The translations under genes were made by a program, and so were the position numbers. Below the pieces are notes generated by a model, which saw only the letters and a program-made list of their open reading frames with translations, made no database searches and was not told the DNA's origin. Shown here piece after piece: positions 8,138 through 16,563 of a stretch of DNA of 64,000 bases (positions are counted from its first letter, which is position 1; each line of letters opens with the position of its first letter). Origin of the DNA: Microbacterium sp. Leaf159 (GTDB lineage Bacteria > Actinomycetota > Actinomycetes > Actinomycetales > Microbacteriaceae); NCBI RefSeq assembly GCF_001423615.1, contig NZ_LMOU01000001.1:2282853-2346852 (forward strand). The letters are read 5' to 3'.

Positions 8138-9139
8138 ATGGCCCTCATCGACAACGGCGTGTACGTCCACGGACGTCGCGTGGAGACCCCGAAGAACCTC
8201 GACGAGACCTACCGGTCGCTCGACGCCCACGGCGGCATCGCGTGGATCGGCCTCTACCGCCCGAGCCCGCAGGAGGTCACCTCCGTGGCGCGCGAGTTCG
8301 ACCTGCATCCGCTTGCGGTCGAAGACGCGCTCTCGGGCCACCAGCGGTCGAAGGTCGAGCGCTACGGCGACACGCTCTTCGCCGTGCTGCGCCCTGCGCG
8401 CTACCGCGACGAGCAGGAGTCGATCGAGTTCGGCGAGCTGCACCTGTTCGTCGGACCCGACTTCGTCGTCACGATCCGGCATGCCGAGTCGCCAGACCTC
8501 GTGGGCGTCCGCCGCCGCATGGAGGCGCACCCCGAGCTGCTCGCGATGGGACCGGAAGCGGTGTTCTACGCGATCCTCGATGAGGTCGTCGACGGCTACG
8601 AGCCGATCGTCACCGGGCTGCTCAACGACATCGACGAGATCGAGGACCAGCTCTTCGGCGACAGCGACGACGACGCCCTCTCGCGCCGCATCTACGAGCT
8701 CTCTCGCGAGGTCATCAACTTCCAGCGGGCGGTGCACCCGCTCGCCGGGATGCTGGAATGGCTGCGTCGTGGATCCGAGAAGTACCGCATCGACGAGGAG
8801 CTGCAGCGGTCGCTGCGCGATGTGCTCGACCACGTCATCCGCGTGAACGAGCGGGTCGACTCGTTCCGCGCGATCCTCGAGAACGCCCTCACCGTGCACT
8901 CCGCCCTGGTCGCACGGCGGCAGACCGAGGCGGGACTGGCGCAGAACGACGAGATCAAGCGCATCTCGTCGTGGGCGGCGATCATCTTCGCCCCGACGCT
9001 CGTCGGCACCGTCTACGGCATGAACTTCGACGTCATGCCCGAGCTGCACTGGGTGCACGGGTATCCGATGGCGATCGGCGCGATGGCCGCGTTCGCGGTC
9101 GCCCTCTACGGGGTGTTCAAGTACAAGAAGTGGTTGTGA
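8138..9139 (+). CDS. corA: CorA-type magnesium/cobalt transporter
   Basis: 333-aa CorA family channel. The large N-terminal cytoplasmic domain is followed by a long stalk helix and two C-terminal transmembrane helices. The signature YGMN (Gly294-Met295-Asn296) follows TM1 (WAAIIFAPTLVGTV) and leads into the loop FDVMPELHW, the MPEL variant typical of CorA. The tail ends KYKKWL, a basic cytoplasmic end. ATG at 8138 has a GGAG site upstream. It should act as a pentameric divalent-cation channel in the plasma membrane. A 281-bp gap upstream holds a possible leader ORF; no known Mg riboswitch was recognised there. Confidence 0.95.
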   Translation: MALIDNGVYVHGRRVETPKNLDETYRSLDAHGGIAWIGLYRPSPQEVTSVAREFDLHPLAVEDALSGHQRSKVERYGDTLFAVLRPARYRDEQESIEFGELHLFVGPDFVVTIRHAESPDLVGVRRRMEAHPELLAMGPEAVFYAILDEVVDGYEPIVTGLLNDIDEIEDQLFGDSDDDALSRRIYELSREVINFQRAVHPLAGMLEWLRRGSEKYRIDEELQRSLRDVLDHVIRVNERVDSFRAILENALTVHSALVARRQTEAGLAQNDEIKRISSWAAIIFAPTLVGTVYGMNFDVMPELHWVHGYPMAIGAMAAFAVALYGVFKYKKWL

Positions 9140-9150
9140 GGCGACCGGGC

Positions 9151-9609
9151 TCAGCGATCGCGCACCTCGATGCTCGCGACCTCGAGTTCGTCGTCGAGCT
9201 GCACGAGGATCCGGGAATCCGGGAACTGCTTCGGCGCATCGAAGGCGATCAGCACCGCGTCGGCGAACACCACGGCGGAGGTGGCTTCGAGGTCGTCGCG
9301 CAGGTCGGTCTGCTCGATCACCGGCTCGTCGTCGACCGCCTCGTCGATGTCGTCGGCGACCTCGTCGATCACCGCACGCCACCGCGACTCGGACACCGAC
9401 AGGATGCGGGTGATCGCCCCGAGCAGCGCGTCGGCGTCGAGGGTCTCCTCGTCATCCTCCAGCTCGGGGTCGACGTTGACCGTGACCACCGCGCCGGCCG
9501 CGTCGATCGTCGCCCGGCCGTACACGAGACCGTTCTCCGCGACCGGATCATCGAGCAGACCGCTGTCGACGATGCGGGCGAGGAGGTCGTCGAGCAGAGG
9601 GGAAGCCAT
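9151..9609 (-). CDS. Acidic conserved hypothetical protein
   Basis: 152-aa strongly acidic protein (runs such as DPELEDDEETLDAD and DEVADDIDEAVDDEP) without signal peptide or membrane segment. Family not recognised. It converges on corA with only 11 bp between stops, and diverges from the SGNH hydrolase gene 41 bp away. The coding call rests on typical codon bias and the compact gene spacing. The reading frame has no visible motif that would allow a function. Confidence 0.65.
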   Translation of the reverse strand: MASPLLDDLLARIVDSGLLDDPVAENGLVYGRATIDAAGAVVTVNVDPELEDDEETLDADALLGAITRILSVSESRWRAVIDEVADDIDEAVDDEPVIEQTDLRDDLEATSAVVFADAVLIAFDAPKQFPDSRILVQLDDELEVASIEVRDR

Positions 9610-9650
9610 GAGACCAGTCTCCCACTGACGCCGCGGCTAGTCTTTAGGGC

Positions 9651-10388
9651 GTGCCGAACGCCGAATCCCCCGCATCCGCATCCGCCGCATCCGATCTCCG
9701 CCGCCTCGCCGAGCTGCTCGCAGGCGCCGAGCCGCTGAACTGGGTCATCACCGGCGACTCGATCACCCACGGACTCGTGCACACGCAGGGCGGCCGGAAC
9801 TACGCCGAGCACCTGCACGAGCTGATCCGCGGCGAGCTGGGACGCACGCGCGATGCCGTCATCAACACGGCGATCAGCGGGCACCGCATCACCGACATCC
9901 TCGGCGACTGGGACCGACGCATCGCGACGTGGAATCCCGACATCGTGACCCTGATGATCGGCACCAACGACATGGCGACCGGCCCCGGCCAGATCACCGT
10001 CACGCCTGCGGAGTTCACCGCGTCGCTGCGCGAGTTCGTGACGCGTGCACGGGCGGAGGGCGCGATCGTCGTGCTGCAGACGCCGCCCTCGATCGACATC
10101 GCCAACGCGCCCGGTCGAGAGCGGATCGTGGAGTTCGCGAATGCCGTACGCGAGGTCGCCGCGTCGGAGGACGTGATCCTCGTCGACCAGCACGCGCGCT
10201 TCACCGACCTCGGCAACGGCGGCGTGCCGTGGGGCATGATGAACGATCCGTTCCACCCGAACGCCGCAGGTCACGCCGCACTCGCACTCGAACTCGCGAA
10301 CGCCCTGGATATCTGCCCGCAGGCCGACCGCGACCGCACGCTTCCGCTGCTCGAGGCGCGGGTGATGGCGGCGCGCCTGAACGGCTAG
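9651..10388 (+). CDS. SGNH/GDSL-family esterase/hydrolase
   Basis: 245-aa SGNH hydrolase. Block I is ITGDSITHG (nucleophile Ser), the block II/III positions follow in INTAISGHR and MIGTNDM, and block V is NDPFHPNAAGH (catalytic Asp and His). No signal peptide, so it is probably cytoplasmic; such enzymes deacylate or deacetylate esters, often on carbohydrates. GTG start; TAGTCT sits 7 nt upstream, the leaderless pattern seen repeatedly in this window. Confidence 0.88.
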   Translation: MPNAESPASASAASDLRRLAELLAGAEPLNWVITGDSITHGLVHTQGGRNYAEHLHELIRGELGRTRDAVINTAISGHRITDILGDWDRRIATWNPDIVTLMIGTNDMATGPGQITVTPAEFTASLREFVTRARAEGAIVVLQTPPSIDIANAPGRERIVEFANAVREVAASEDVILVDQHARFTDLGNGGVPWGMMNDPFHPNAAGHAALALELANALDICPQADRDRTLPLLEARVMAARLNG

Positions 10389-10508
10389 CGGCCGCATCCC
10401 TCAGCGGTCGCCCTTCGCGGTCGCCCATCTCGGGTGATGCCCCTATGCAGCCGACCCCGCACGCCGGTACGGTGAGCGCATTCGCACTCGAGAGCGAGGG
10501 GGGACGCC

Positions 10509-11249
10509 ATGTCTCATGTGGTCGCAACAGGGGCCGGCAAGGCCATGATGGAGCGTCGGAACGACCCGACGCACGACTACATCCTCGGACTCACGCGAAA
10601 GAAGCGACCCCGGGTGCTGTTTGTGGGCACCGCGACGGGCGATGACGCTGCGTACATCCTGAGCTTCTACTCGACGTACGACTCCGACCGGTGCGCACCT
10701 CATCACCTCCCCCTCTTCCACCGGTCGGTCGACGATCTCGCCGGATTCGTGAAGGGCTTCGACGTCATCCACGTCGGCGGCGGCAACACCGCGAACATGC
10801 TCGACGTGTGGAAGCGTCAGGGACTCGACGACATCATGCGCGAGATGTGGGAGGACCCCGACTCGAACGTCGTGTTCACCGGCGGCAGCGCCGGCGGCAT
10901 CTGCTGGTTCGAGGGCGGCACGACCGACAGCTACGGGCCGACGCTGCAGGTGCTGCCCGAGGGACTCGGGTTCCTGCACGGCAGCTTCTGCCCCCACTAC
11001 GACGCCGAGGATCAGCGGCGACCGCTGTTCCACGCATCGCTGCTCAGCGGCGAGCTCGCGACCGGATACGCGGTCGGCAACCTGCAGTCGCTGCACTTCG
11101 AGAACTCCGAGTTCGTGACAGCGATCAGCCCGGTCGAGAACCCGCTCGCGCTGCGCGTCGAAGCCATCGACGGAACCATCGTCGAGACCGAGCTCGCGAC
11201 CGAGATCCTGACCCCCTCCGCACCGATCACGAAGGGGCCGTCGACGTGA
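10509..11249 (+). CDS. Peptidase E-like (S51) dipeptidase
   Basis: 246-aa class I glutamine amidotransferase-like protein of the peptidase E family. The nucleophile elbow VFTGGSAGGICWF places a Ser (about residue 126) where amidotransferases have Cys; HVGGGNTANML precedes it. Peptidase E cleaves Asp-X dipeptides. Its stop overlaps the GTG of a DcuA/B-type carrier (GTGA), so the pair may release and move aspartate or related C4 acids; this link is inference from the coupling. ATG with GAGGGGGGA upstream. Confidence 0.85.
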   Translation: MSHVVATGAGKAMMERRNDPTHDYILGLTRKKRPRVLFVGTATGDDAAYILSFYSTYDSDRCAPHHLPLFHRSVDDLAGFVKGFDVIHVGGGNTANMLDVWKRQGLDDIMREMWEDPDSNVVFTGGSAGGICWFEGGTTDSYGPTLQVLPEGLGFLHGSFCPHYDAEDQRRPLFHASLLSGELATGYAVGNLQSLHFENSEFVTAISPVENPLALRVEAIDGTIVETELATEILTPSAPITKGPST

Positions 11250-12601
11250 ACGACAACGTGTGGATCCTCGTCGCCCAGCTGATCGTCGTCATCCTCGCGA
11301 TCTACATGGGCACCCGCACCAGCGGGATCGGCCTCGGCGTCTGGGGACTCGTCGGCGTCGCCGTGCTCATCTTCGTCTTCGGCGAAGCCCCGGGCAACGC
11401 CCCGGTGGATGCGGTCTTCATCGTCATCACGGTGATCACCGCGGCATCCACCATGCAAGCCGCCGGCGGCATCGACTGGATGGTGTCGGTCGCCGCCAAG
11501 GTGATCAGGCGCAAGCCGAAGTCGGTCGTGTTCCTCGCCCCGGCCATGTCGTTCCTCTTCACAGTCGGCGCCGGCACCGGAAACATCTTCTACCCGCTGC
11601 TCCCCGTGATCTACGACGTGTCGTACCAGCAGAAGATCCGTCCCGAACGGGCGCTGTCGGTCTCGGCCGTCGCGTCGCAGGTCGGCATCCTCTGCTCCCC
11701 CGTCTCGGCGGCGACCGCGTCGATGGTCGTGCTGCTGGCGCCTCAGGGGGTCGATCTCGGTGGACTGCTGCTGATCATGTGGCCCGCGTCGATCGCCGGA
11801 CTCTTCGTCGCGGCGCTCGTGATGATGAAGCACGGCAAGGACCTCGAGGACGACCCCGAGTTCCAGCGCCGTCTCGAGAGCCACCAGATCCAGCCCCCGG
11901 TCGTCGACGCGCACGACACCAAGCTGCCGCGCACCGCGGTGCTGTCGGCCACGCTCTTCCTGATCGGCGTCGGCGTCATCGTGTTCTTCGGACTCTTCGA
12001 GGGGCTGCGCCCGGTGATCGGCACGGATGACGCAGGCGACCCCGTGCGCCTGAGCGTGACCGTGATCATCGAGGTGGTGATGGGCATCATCGCGGCTCTC
12101 ATCTTCGTGTTCTGCAAGGTCAAGGCCGCCGACGTCCCCAAGCAGCCGACGTTCCCCGCCGGCATCGTCGGTGCGATCGCCCTGTTCGGCATCGCGTGGC
12201 TCGCCAACACGTTCGTCGCGGCGAACCAGACGCTCATCGTCGACGGACTCGGGTCGGTGGTCTCGGGATCGTCGGCTTTCCTGGGCGCGCTGCTCTTCGC
12301 CCTCGCCCTGTTCGCCGTCGCGATGCTGACGACGAGTCAATCGAGCGCGACCAACGCGATCGTCCCGATCGGCATCACGATCGGGCTCCCCGCCCCACTG
12401 CTGGTGGGGCTGTGGCCGTCGACCATGGGCATCTACACGCTGCCCGCCAACGGCAGCCAGGTCGCGACCGTCGCGTTCGACCAGACCGGCACGACGAAGA
12501 TGGGCAAGTTCGTCTTCGACCACTCGTTCCAGCTGCCGAACCTCGTCTACATCGGTGTCGCGATCGTCGTCGGAGTGACCCTGTCGCTGATCTTCTCGTG
12601 A
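11246..12601 (+). CDS. Anaerobic C4-dicarboxylate transporter, DcuA/DcuB family
   Basis: 451-aa polytopic membrane protein with about 10-12 hydrophobic segments from residue 4 onward. GAGTGNIFYPLLPVIYDVSYQQKIRPERALSVS-type sequence, with VASQVGILCSPVSAA following, matches the Dcu family core. Such carriers exchange fumarate, succinate, malate and aspartate. GTG start overlaps the peptidase E stop with GAAGGGG upstream. In an actinobacterium it may work aerobically in aspartate uptake or efflux; the direction cannot be told from sequence. Confidence 0.88.
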   Translation: MNDNVWILVAQLIVVILAIYMGTRTSGIGLGVWGLVGVAVLIFVFGEAPGNAPVDAVFIVITVITAASTMQAAGGIDWMVSVAAKVIRRKPKSVVFLAPAMSFLFTVGAGTGNIFYPLLPVIYDVSYQQKIRPERALSVSAVASQVGILCSPVSAATASMVVLLAPQGVDLGGLLLIMWPASIAGLFVAALVMMKHGKDLEDDPEFQRRLESHQIQPPVVDAHDTKLPRTAVLSATLFLIGVGVIVFFGLFEGLRPVIGTDDAGDPVRLSVTVIIEVVMGIIAALIFVFCKVKAADVPKQPTFPAGIVGAIALFGIAWLANTFVAANQTLIVDGLGSVVSGSSAFLGALLFALALFAVAMLTTSQSSATNAIVPIGITIGLPAPLLVGLWPSTMGIYTLPANGSQVATVAFDQTGTTKMGKFVFDHSFQLPNLVYIGVAIVVGVTLSLIFS

Positions 12602-12618
12602 CATGACGGCCTGCTGAG

Positions 12619-13968
12619 ATGCCGGATGCTCTCGACCGTTCGGCCCTGCGCCAGTTCCTGATCGGACTCGCGCAGGGCATGAACGCGTCCGCGGAATCGG
12701 TCGACCGCATCCGCGACACCATGACCGATGTCGTCGAGGCGTACGGCGGCGACGACACCGACTTCGTCGTGCTGCCGACGATCATCCTCGTCGAGACGGG
12801 CGACGACGAGGAGTCGCGGGTGGCCATCCGCTCGGCGACCAACGCGTCGTTCCGCTTCGACCAGATCGCGGCCCTGTATGAACTGATCGCGCAGGCGCGC
12901 ACCGCGTCGGTGCCGCCACTCGACGGCATCCGACGGCTGAACGAGATCGGGGCGATGCGCCCTCGCCTGGGCTGGGTCACCCGGACGTTCGGGCACGCGG
13001 TGCTCACGACCGGCCTCGCGCTGCTGCTCGCCCCGACCTGGCAGGGCGCGATCGTGGCCTTCGTGCTGGGCGCCGGCATCGGGCTGCTCAAACTCGTGCG
13101 GTCGCCGACACTCCAGCTCGTGATGCCGATCGCAGCCGCGTTCGTCTGCGCCGCCGCGGTGTTCCTGCTCGCCGAGGTCATCGAGATCGGCGATCCCATC
13201 CGGCTGCTGATCGCCCCGCTGGTCACCTTCCTTCCGGGCGGGGTGCTGACCACGGCGACCGTCGAGCTCGCAGCGGGGCAGATGATCTCGGGCGCCTCGC
13301 GCCTGGTCTACGGTTTCGTGCAGCTCGCACTGCTCGCCTTCGGCATCCTCGCGGCCGGAACCGTGGTGGGCGTCGAGTCGCGCACGTACGAGCCGCTCGA
13401 GGCGGCATCCTTCCTGCCGTGGTGGGTCGCGCTCATCGGCATCCTCGTCTTCGCTCTCGGCAACTACCTGCATTTCTCGGCGCCCGCCTCGACGTTCGGC
13501 TGGGTGCTGCTCGCCCTGATCGTCGCGTATATCGGACAGTGGGCCGGCACGGCGCTGCTCGGCCCGACCGTGGGCGGATTCGTCGGAGCGGTCGCGATGG
13601 CTCTCGTGGTCTTCTGGATCGCGTCACTGCGTCATGGGGCTCCGGTGCAGATCACCTTCCTCCCCGCGTTCTGGCTGCTCGTTCCCGGAGCCGCGGGCCT
13701 GGTCGGACTCACCGAGGCCGTCGCCACCGACAGCGGCCTCGCCGATTTCATGGAAGCCCTGCTCTCGATCATGTCGATCGCGCTCGGCGTTCTCATCGGC
13801 ACAGCGCTGTACCGGGTGGTGCATCACGGGGCGGAGGAGATCGTGCAGTTCGCCGTCGCCCCGCCGGCGGTGGTCACTGAGGCGCCGCGCCGGCTCTTCG
13901 ACCGGCTGCTGCCCTGGCGGCGAGCGCGGACTCGAACGCAGGCTCAGGTGCGGACTCCGCACGCCTGA
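12619..13968 (+). CDS. Threonine/serine exporter family protein (ThrE-like)
   Basis: 449-aa protein with the two-module ThrE layout: an N-terminal cytoplasmic DUF1212-type region (FLIGLAQGMNASAESVDRIR, then FVVLPTIILVETGD) and about ten transmembrane helices, with the central LVTFLPGGVLTTATVELAAG motif and a C-terminal LPGAAGLVGL-like segment. Corynebacterium ThrE exports threonine and serine. It begins 17 bp after the DcuA/B-type gene, so the peptidase E, carrier and exporter probably form one operon concerned with peptide-derived amino acids. C-terminal tail is basic (RARTRTQAQVR). Confidence 0.87.
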   Translation: MPDALDRSALRQFLIGLAQGMNASAESVDRIRDTMTDVVEAYGGDDTDFVVLPTIILVETGDDEESRVAIRSATNASFRFDQIAALYELIAQARTASVPPLDGIRRLNEIGAMRPRLGWVTRTFGHAVLTTGLALLLAPTWQGAIVAFVLGAGIGLLKLVRSPTLQLVMPIAAAFVCAAAVFLLAEVIEIGDPIRLLIAPLVTFLPGGVLTTATVELAAGQMISGASRLVYGFVQLALLAFGILAAGTVVGVESRTYEPLEAASFLPWWVALIGILVFALGNYLHFSAPASTFGWVLLALIVAYIGQWAGTALLGPTVGGFVGAVAMALVVFWIASLRHGAPVQITFLPAFWLLVPGAAGLVGLTEAVATDSGLADFMEALLSIMSIALGVLIGTALYRVVHHGAEEIVQFAVAPPAVVTEAPRRLFDRLLPWRRARTRTQAQVRTPHA

Positions 13969-14106
13969 GCGCCGCGTTCGGCGTGCAGGACTCAGCATGG
14001 ATGCTCGGGGCTCCCGCCGATCCGGCCATTCGGCGGCCATCCGTGCCATCGGTGCTGAATCGTGCACACGGCCTCCGCGAGCCGCCGCGAGAAAGTTCAG
14101 TATTCG

Positions 14107-14168
14107 GTGTTGCTAAGTACCGGTACTCAGTGTTACTTTGTACCGGTACCCAGCAACACTGAGTACCG
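14107..14168. promoter_or_regulatory. Composite PadR operator (direct and inverted repeats)
   Basis: Perfect 14-bp arms CGGTACTCAGTGTT (14121-14134) and AACACTGAGTACCG (14155-14168) are symmetric about 14144.5, where a second palindrome GTACCGGTAC (14140-14149) is also centred. A further GTACCGGTAC lies at 14117-14126, making 23-bp direct repeats of a GTGTTnCT-n2-GTACCGGTAC unit, with a third unit inverted. It ends 23 bp before the PadR start codon, a likely autoregulatory operator. Confidence 0.75.
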
Positions 14169-14191
14169 CAACCGAACGAAAGGAGGTTCTC

Positions 14192-14569
14192 ATGGGCAAG
14201 CAGATGACCGAAATGCTCAAGGGCACCCTGGAGGGCATCGTCCTGACCCTTCTCGCCGAGCAGCCGGCCTACGGGTACGAGATCACCAGCCGCGTGCGCG
14301 ATCACGGATTCACCGACATCGCCGAGGGCACGATCTATGCACTCCTCGTGCGCGTCGAGCAGAAGAAGCTCGTCGACGTCGAGAAGGTCCCGAGCGAGAA
14401 GGGGCCGCCCCGCAAGGTCTACTCGCTCAACCCCGCGGGCACGCAGGAGCTCGAGGAGTTCTGGAAGACCTGGAGCTTCCTCTCCCAGCACATCGAACGA
14501 CTCAACACGCACACCACGAACACGAACACGAACACGAACACCACGAACACGAACACCAAGGAGAACTGA
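14192..14569 (+). CDS. PadR family transcriptional regulator
   Basis: 125-aa PadR-type winged-helix repressor: LEGIVLTLLAEQPAYGYEI opens the HTH, GTIYALLVRVEQKKLV is the recognition helix and PPRKVYSLNPAG the wing. Start chosen at 14192 because of AAGGAGG 7 nt upstream. The last 20 residues are a low-complexity Asn-Thr tail encoded by a CACGAA tandem array (about 14507-14560), unusual for the family. First gene of a four-gene operon with DUF1048 protein, ABC ATPase and permease, an arrangement common in Gram-positive drug-efflux loci; it should repress the operon via the operator just upstream. Confidence 0.93.
   Translation: MGKQMTEMLKGTLEGIVLTLLAEQPAYGYEITSRVRDHGFTDIAEGTIYALLVRVEQKKLVDVEKVPSEKGPPRKVYSLNPAGTQELEEFWKTWSFLSQHIERLNTHTTNTNTNTNTTNTNTKEN
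14507..14560 (+). repeat. CACGAA hexanucleotide tandem array inside padR
   Basis: Imperfect tandem hexamers (CACGAA with some CACCA variants) encode the Asn-Thr tail of the PadR protein. Array length could vary by slippage; multiples of six keep the frame. Confidence 0.7.
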
Positions 14570-14570
14570 C

Positions 14571-14942
14571 ATGGCCGCCAAGTGGATCGAAGCGCTCACC
14601 GGATCGCTCGAGCAGAAGAAGCAGTACCGCGATGGGAAGAAGCGCATCGACGCCCTCCCCGAGCCGTACCGCACGGTCGCCAACGCCCAGCACCGCTACA
14701 CGATGTACTACGGGGGCATCACCGACGGCGACATCCTCGTGCAGATCTTCCTCGATCTCGCCGACCTGTGGGAGCGCGCCGCCATCGACGGCACCCCGAT
14801 CGACGACATCGTCGGCGACGACGCCGTCTCGTTCGCCGAGACCTACGCCGAGGCGTACGGCGGAACCCACTGGATCGACAAGGAACGCGCCCGCCTGAAC
14901 ACGGCGGTCGACGACGCGAAGAAGAAGGAGTCCCGATCATGA
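14571..14942 (+). CDS. DUF1048 domain-containing protein
   Basis: 123-aa helical protein. The HRYTMYYGGITDGD and ADLWERAAIDGTPIDDIVG segments match DUF1048 proteins that accompany PadR regulators and ABC exporters. Function unknown; the family is thought to be structural or regulatory for the partner ABC system. ATG one base after the PadR stop, with its AAGGAG inside the padR end; its stop overlaps the ATPase start (ATGA), so it is coupled on both sides. No membrane segment. Confidence 0.85.
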   Translation: MAAKWIEALTGSLEQKKQYRDGKKRIDALPEPYRTVANAQHRYTMYYGGITDGDILVQIFLDLADLWERAAIDGTPIDDIVGDDAVSFAETYAEAYGGTHWIDKERARLNTAVDDAKKKESRS

Positions 14943-15724
14943 ACGCACCCGCCATCGCCGTCCGCGGCATCGAGAAGTCCTACAAGGAACTCCACGTGCT
15001 GCGCGGCGTCGACTTCGAGGTCGAGAAGGGGTCGATCTTCGCCCTCCTCGGCTCGAACGGCGCCGGCAAGACCACGATCGTCCGCATCCTCTCCACGCTG
15101 CTGACCTCGGATGCCGGCACCGCCGCCGTGCAGGGTGTCGACGTCGCCGCCGACCCTGTCGCCGTGCGGCAGCGCATCAGCCTCACCGGCCAGTTCGCCG
15201 CGGTCGACGAGATCCTCACCGGACGTGAGAACCTCGTGCTGGTCGCGAAGCTGCGGCATCTGCCGGAGCCGGGGATCATCGCCGACGACCTGCTCACCCG
15301 CTTCCGGCTGACGGATGCCGGCGCCCGCAAGGTCGGCACGTACTCGGGAGGCATGCGCCGCCGACTCGACATCGCCATGAGCCTCGTCGGGCACCCCGAG
15401 GTCATCTACCTCGACGAGCCGACCACGGGCCTCGACCCCGAAGCCCGCATCGAGGTGTGGAACGTGGTCAAGGAACTCGCGAACACCGGTACGACCGTGC
15501 TGCTCACCACGCAGTACCTCGATGAGGCCGAGCAGCTCGCCGACCGCATCGCGATCCTCCACGAGGGGCGGATCATCGCGAACGGAACGCTCGCAGAGCT
15601 CAAGCGCCTGCTGCCGGCCGCCAAGGTCGAGTACGTCGAGAAGCAGCCCACCCTCGAGGAGATCTTCCTCACCCTCGTCGGCACCACGTCGACCTCAGAA
15701 CCCGGAAAGGAGAACGCAGCATGA
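14939..15724 (+). CDS. ABC transporter ATP-binding protein (DrrA-like)
   Basis: 261-aa ABC-2-type ATPase. Walker A LLGSNGAGKTT (residues about 37-47), signature YSGGMRRRLDIAMSL, Walker B VIYLDEPTTGLDP, and a switch His replaced by Gln in LLTTQYLDEAEQLAD (TTQYLDEA is usual for DrrA/NodI-type drug exporters). It should power export by the ABC-2 permease encoded next (ATGA overlap). Substrate probably a hydrophobic toxic compound sensed by PadR. Confidence 0.94.
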   Translation: MNAPAIAVRGIEKSYKELHVLRGVDFEVEKGSIFALLGSNGAGKTTIVRILSTLLTSDAGTAAVQGVDVAADPVAVRQRISLTGQFAAVDEILTGRENLVLVAKLRHLPEPGIIADDLLTRFRLTDAGARKVGTYSGGMRRRLDIAMSLVGHPEVIYLDEPTTGLDPEARIEVWNVVKELANTGTTVLLTTQYLDEAEQLADRIAILHEGRIIANGTLAELKRLLPAAKVEYVEKQPTLEEIFLTLVGTTSTSEPGKENAA

Positions 15725-16488
15725 GCACGCACATCGTCGCCGACACGGCGACACTCACCGGCCGCTCGATGCGGCACATCTTCCGCAGCACCGACACCAT
15801 CATCACCACGGCGGTCACCCCGATCGCACTGATGCTGCTGTTCGTGTTCGTCTTCGGAGGGGCGCTCAAGCAGAGCATCGGCTCCGAGAACTACGTCAAC
15901 TACCTGCTCCCCGGCATCCTGCTGATCGCGGTGGCATCCGGCATCGCCTACACGGCGTACCGCCTGTTCAACGATCTGCAGAGCGGCATCTTCGAGCGTT
16001 TCCACTCCATGCCGATCGCCCGATCGAGCGTGCTGTGGGCACACGTGCTCACATCGCTCGTCGCGAACGGCATCACCCTGGCGATCATCTTCGCCGTCGG
16101 GTTCCTGCTGGGGTTCCGCACCGGAGCAGGTCCTCTCGCGTGGCTCGCCGTCATCGGCATCCTGCTGCTGTTCACCCTGGCCCTCACCTGGCTGGCGATC
16201 ATCGCAGGCCTGAGCGCCAAGACGATCGACGGGGCGACCGCGTTCTCGTATCCGCTGATCTTCCTGCCGTTCATCAGCTCGGCGTTCGTGCCGACCGACA
16301 CGATGCCCGGACCCGTGCAGTGGTTCGCCGAGAACCAGCCGGTCACCTCGATCGTGAACACCATCCAGGCGCTGTTCGCCGAGAAGCCCGTCGGCACCGA
16401 CATCTGGGTCGCTCTCGCCTGGTGCGTCGGCATCCTGATCGTCGGCTACGTCTTCGCGATCATCGCCTACCGCAAGAAGGTCAGTTGA
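15721..16488 (+). CDS. ABC-2 type transporter permease (DrrB-like)
   Basis: 255-aa membrane protein with six predicted helices, starting after an N-terminal amphipathic stretch (TLTGRSMRHIFRSTDTIITT) and including VTPIALMLLFVFVFGGAL and the PLIFLPFISSAFVPTDTMP signature seen in DrrB-type permeases. Last gene of the padR operon; a stem-loop follows 18 bp after the stop. Works with the preceding ATPase as an efflux pump in the plasma membrane. Confidence 0.92.
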   Translation: MSTHIVADTATLTGRSMRHIFRSTDTIITTAVTPIALMLLFVFVFGGALKQSIGSENYVNYLLPGILLIAVASGIAYTAYRLFNDLQSGIFERFHSMPIARSSVLWAHVLTSLVANGITLAIIFAVGFLLGFRTGAGPLAWLAVIGILLLFTLALTWLAIIAGLSAKTIDGATAFSYPLIFLPFISSAFVPTDTMPGPVQWFAENQPVTSIVNTIQALFAEKPVGTDIWVALAWCVGILIVGYVFAIIAYRKKVS

Positions 16489-16506
16489 ACGTCTGCAGTG
16501 AGACGG

Positions 16507-16543
16507 AACGCTCCGTCCGGGCCCCGCGCCCGGCCGGGGCGTT
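16507..16543 (+). terminator. Terminator of the padR-ABC operon
   Basis: Sixteen-position stem AACGCTCCGTCCGGGC / GCCCGGCCGGGGCGTT with one wobble and one mismatch, 5-nt loop, followed by TTTCG; it starts 18 nt after the permease stop. Confidence 0.65.
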
Positions 16544-16563
16544 TCGCCGCGCTCGGCGCGACG

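Noticed and set aside
14507..14560. CRISPR-like repeats in padR
   Set aside because: Six-bp tandem units without spacers, inside a coding frame.
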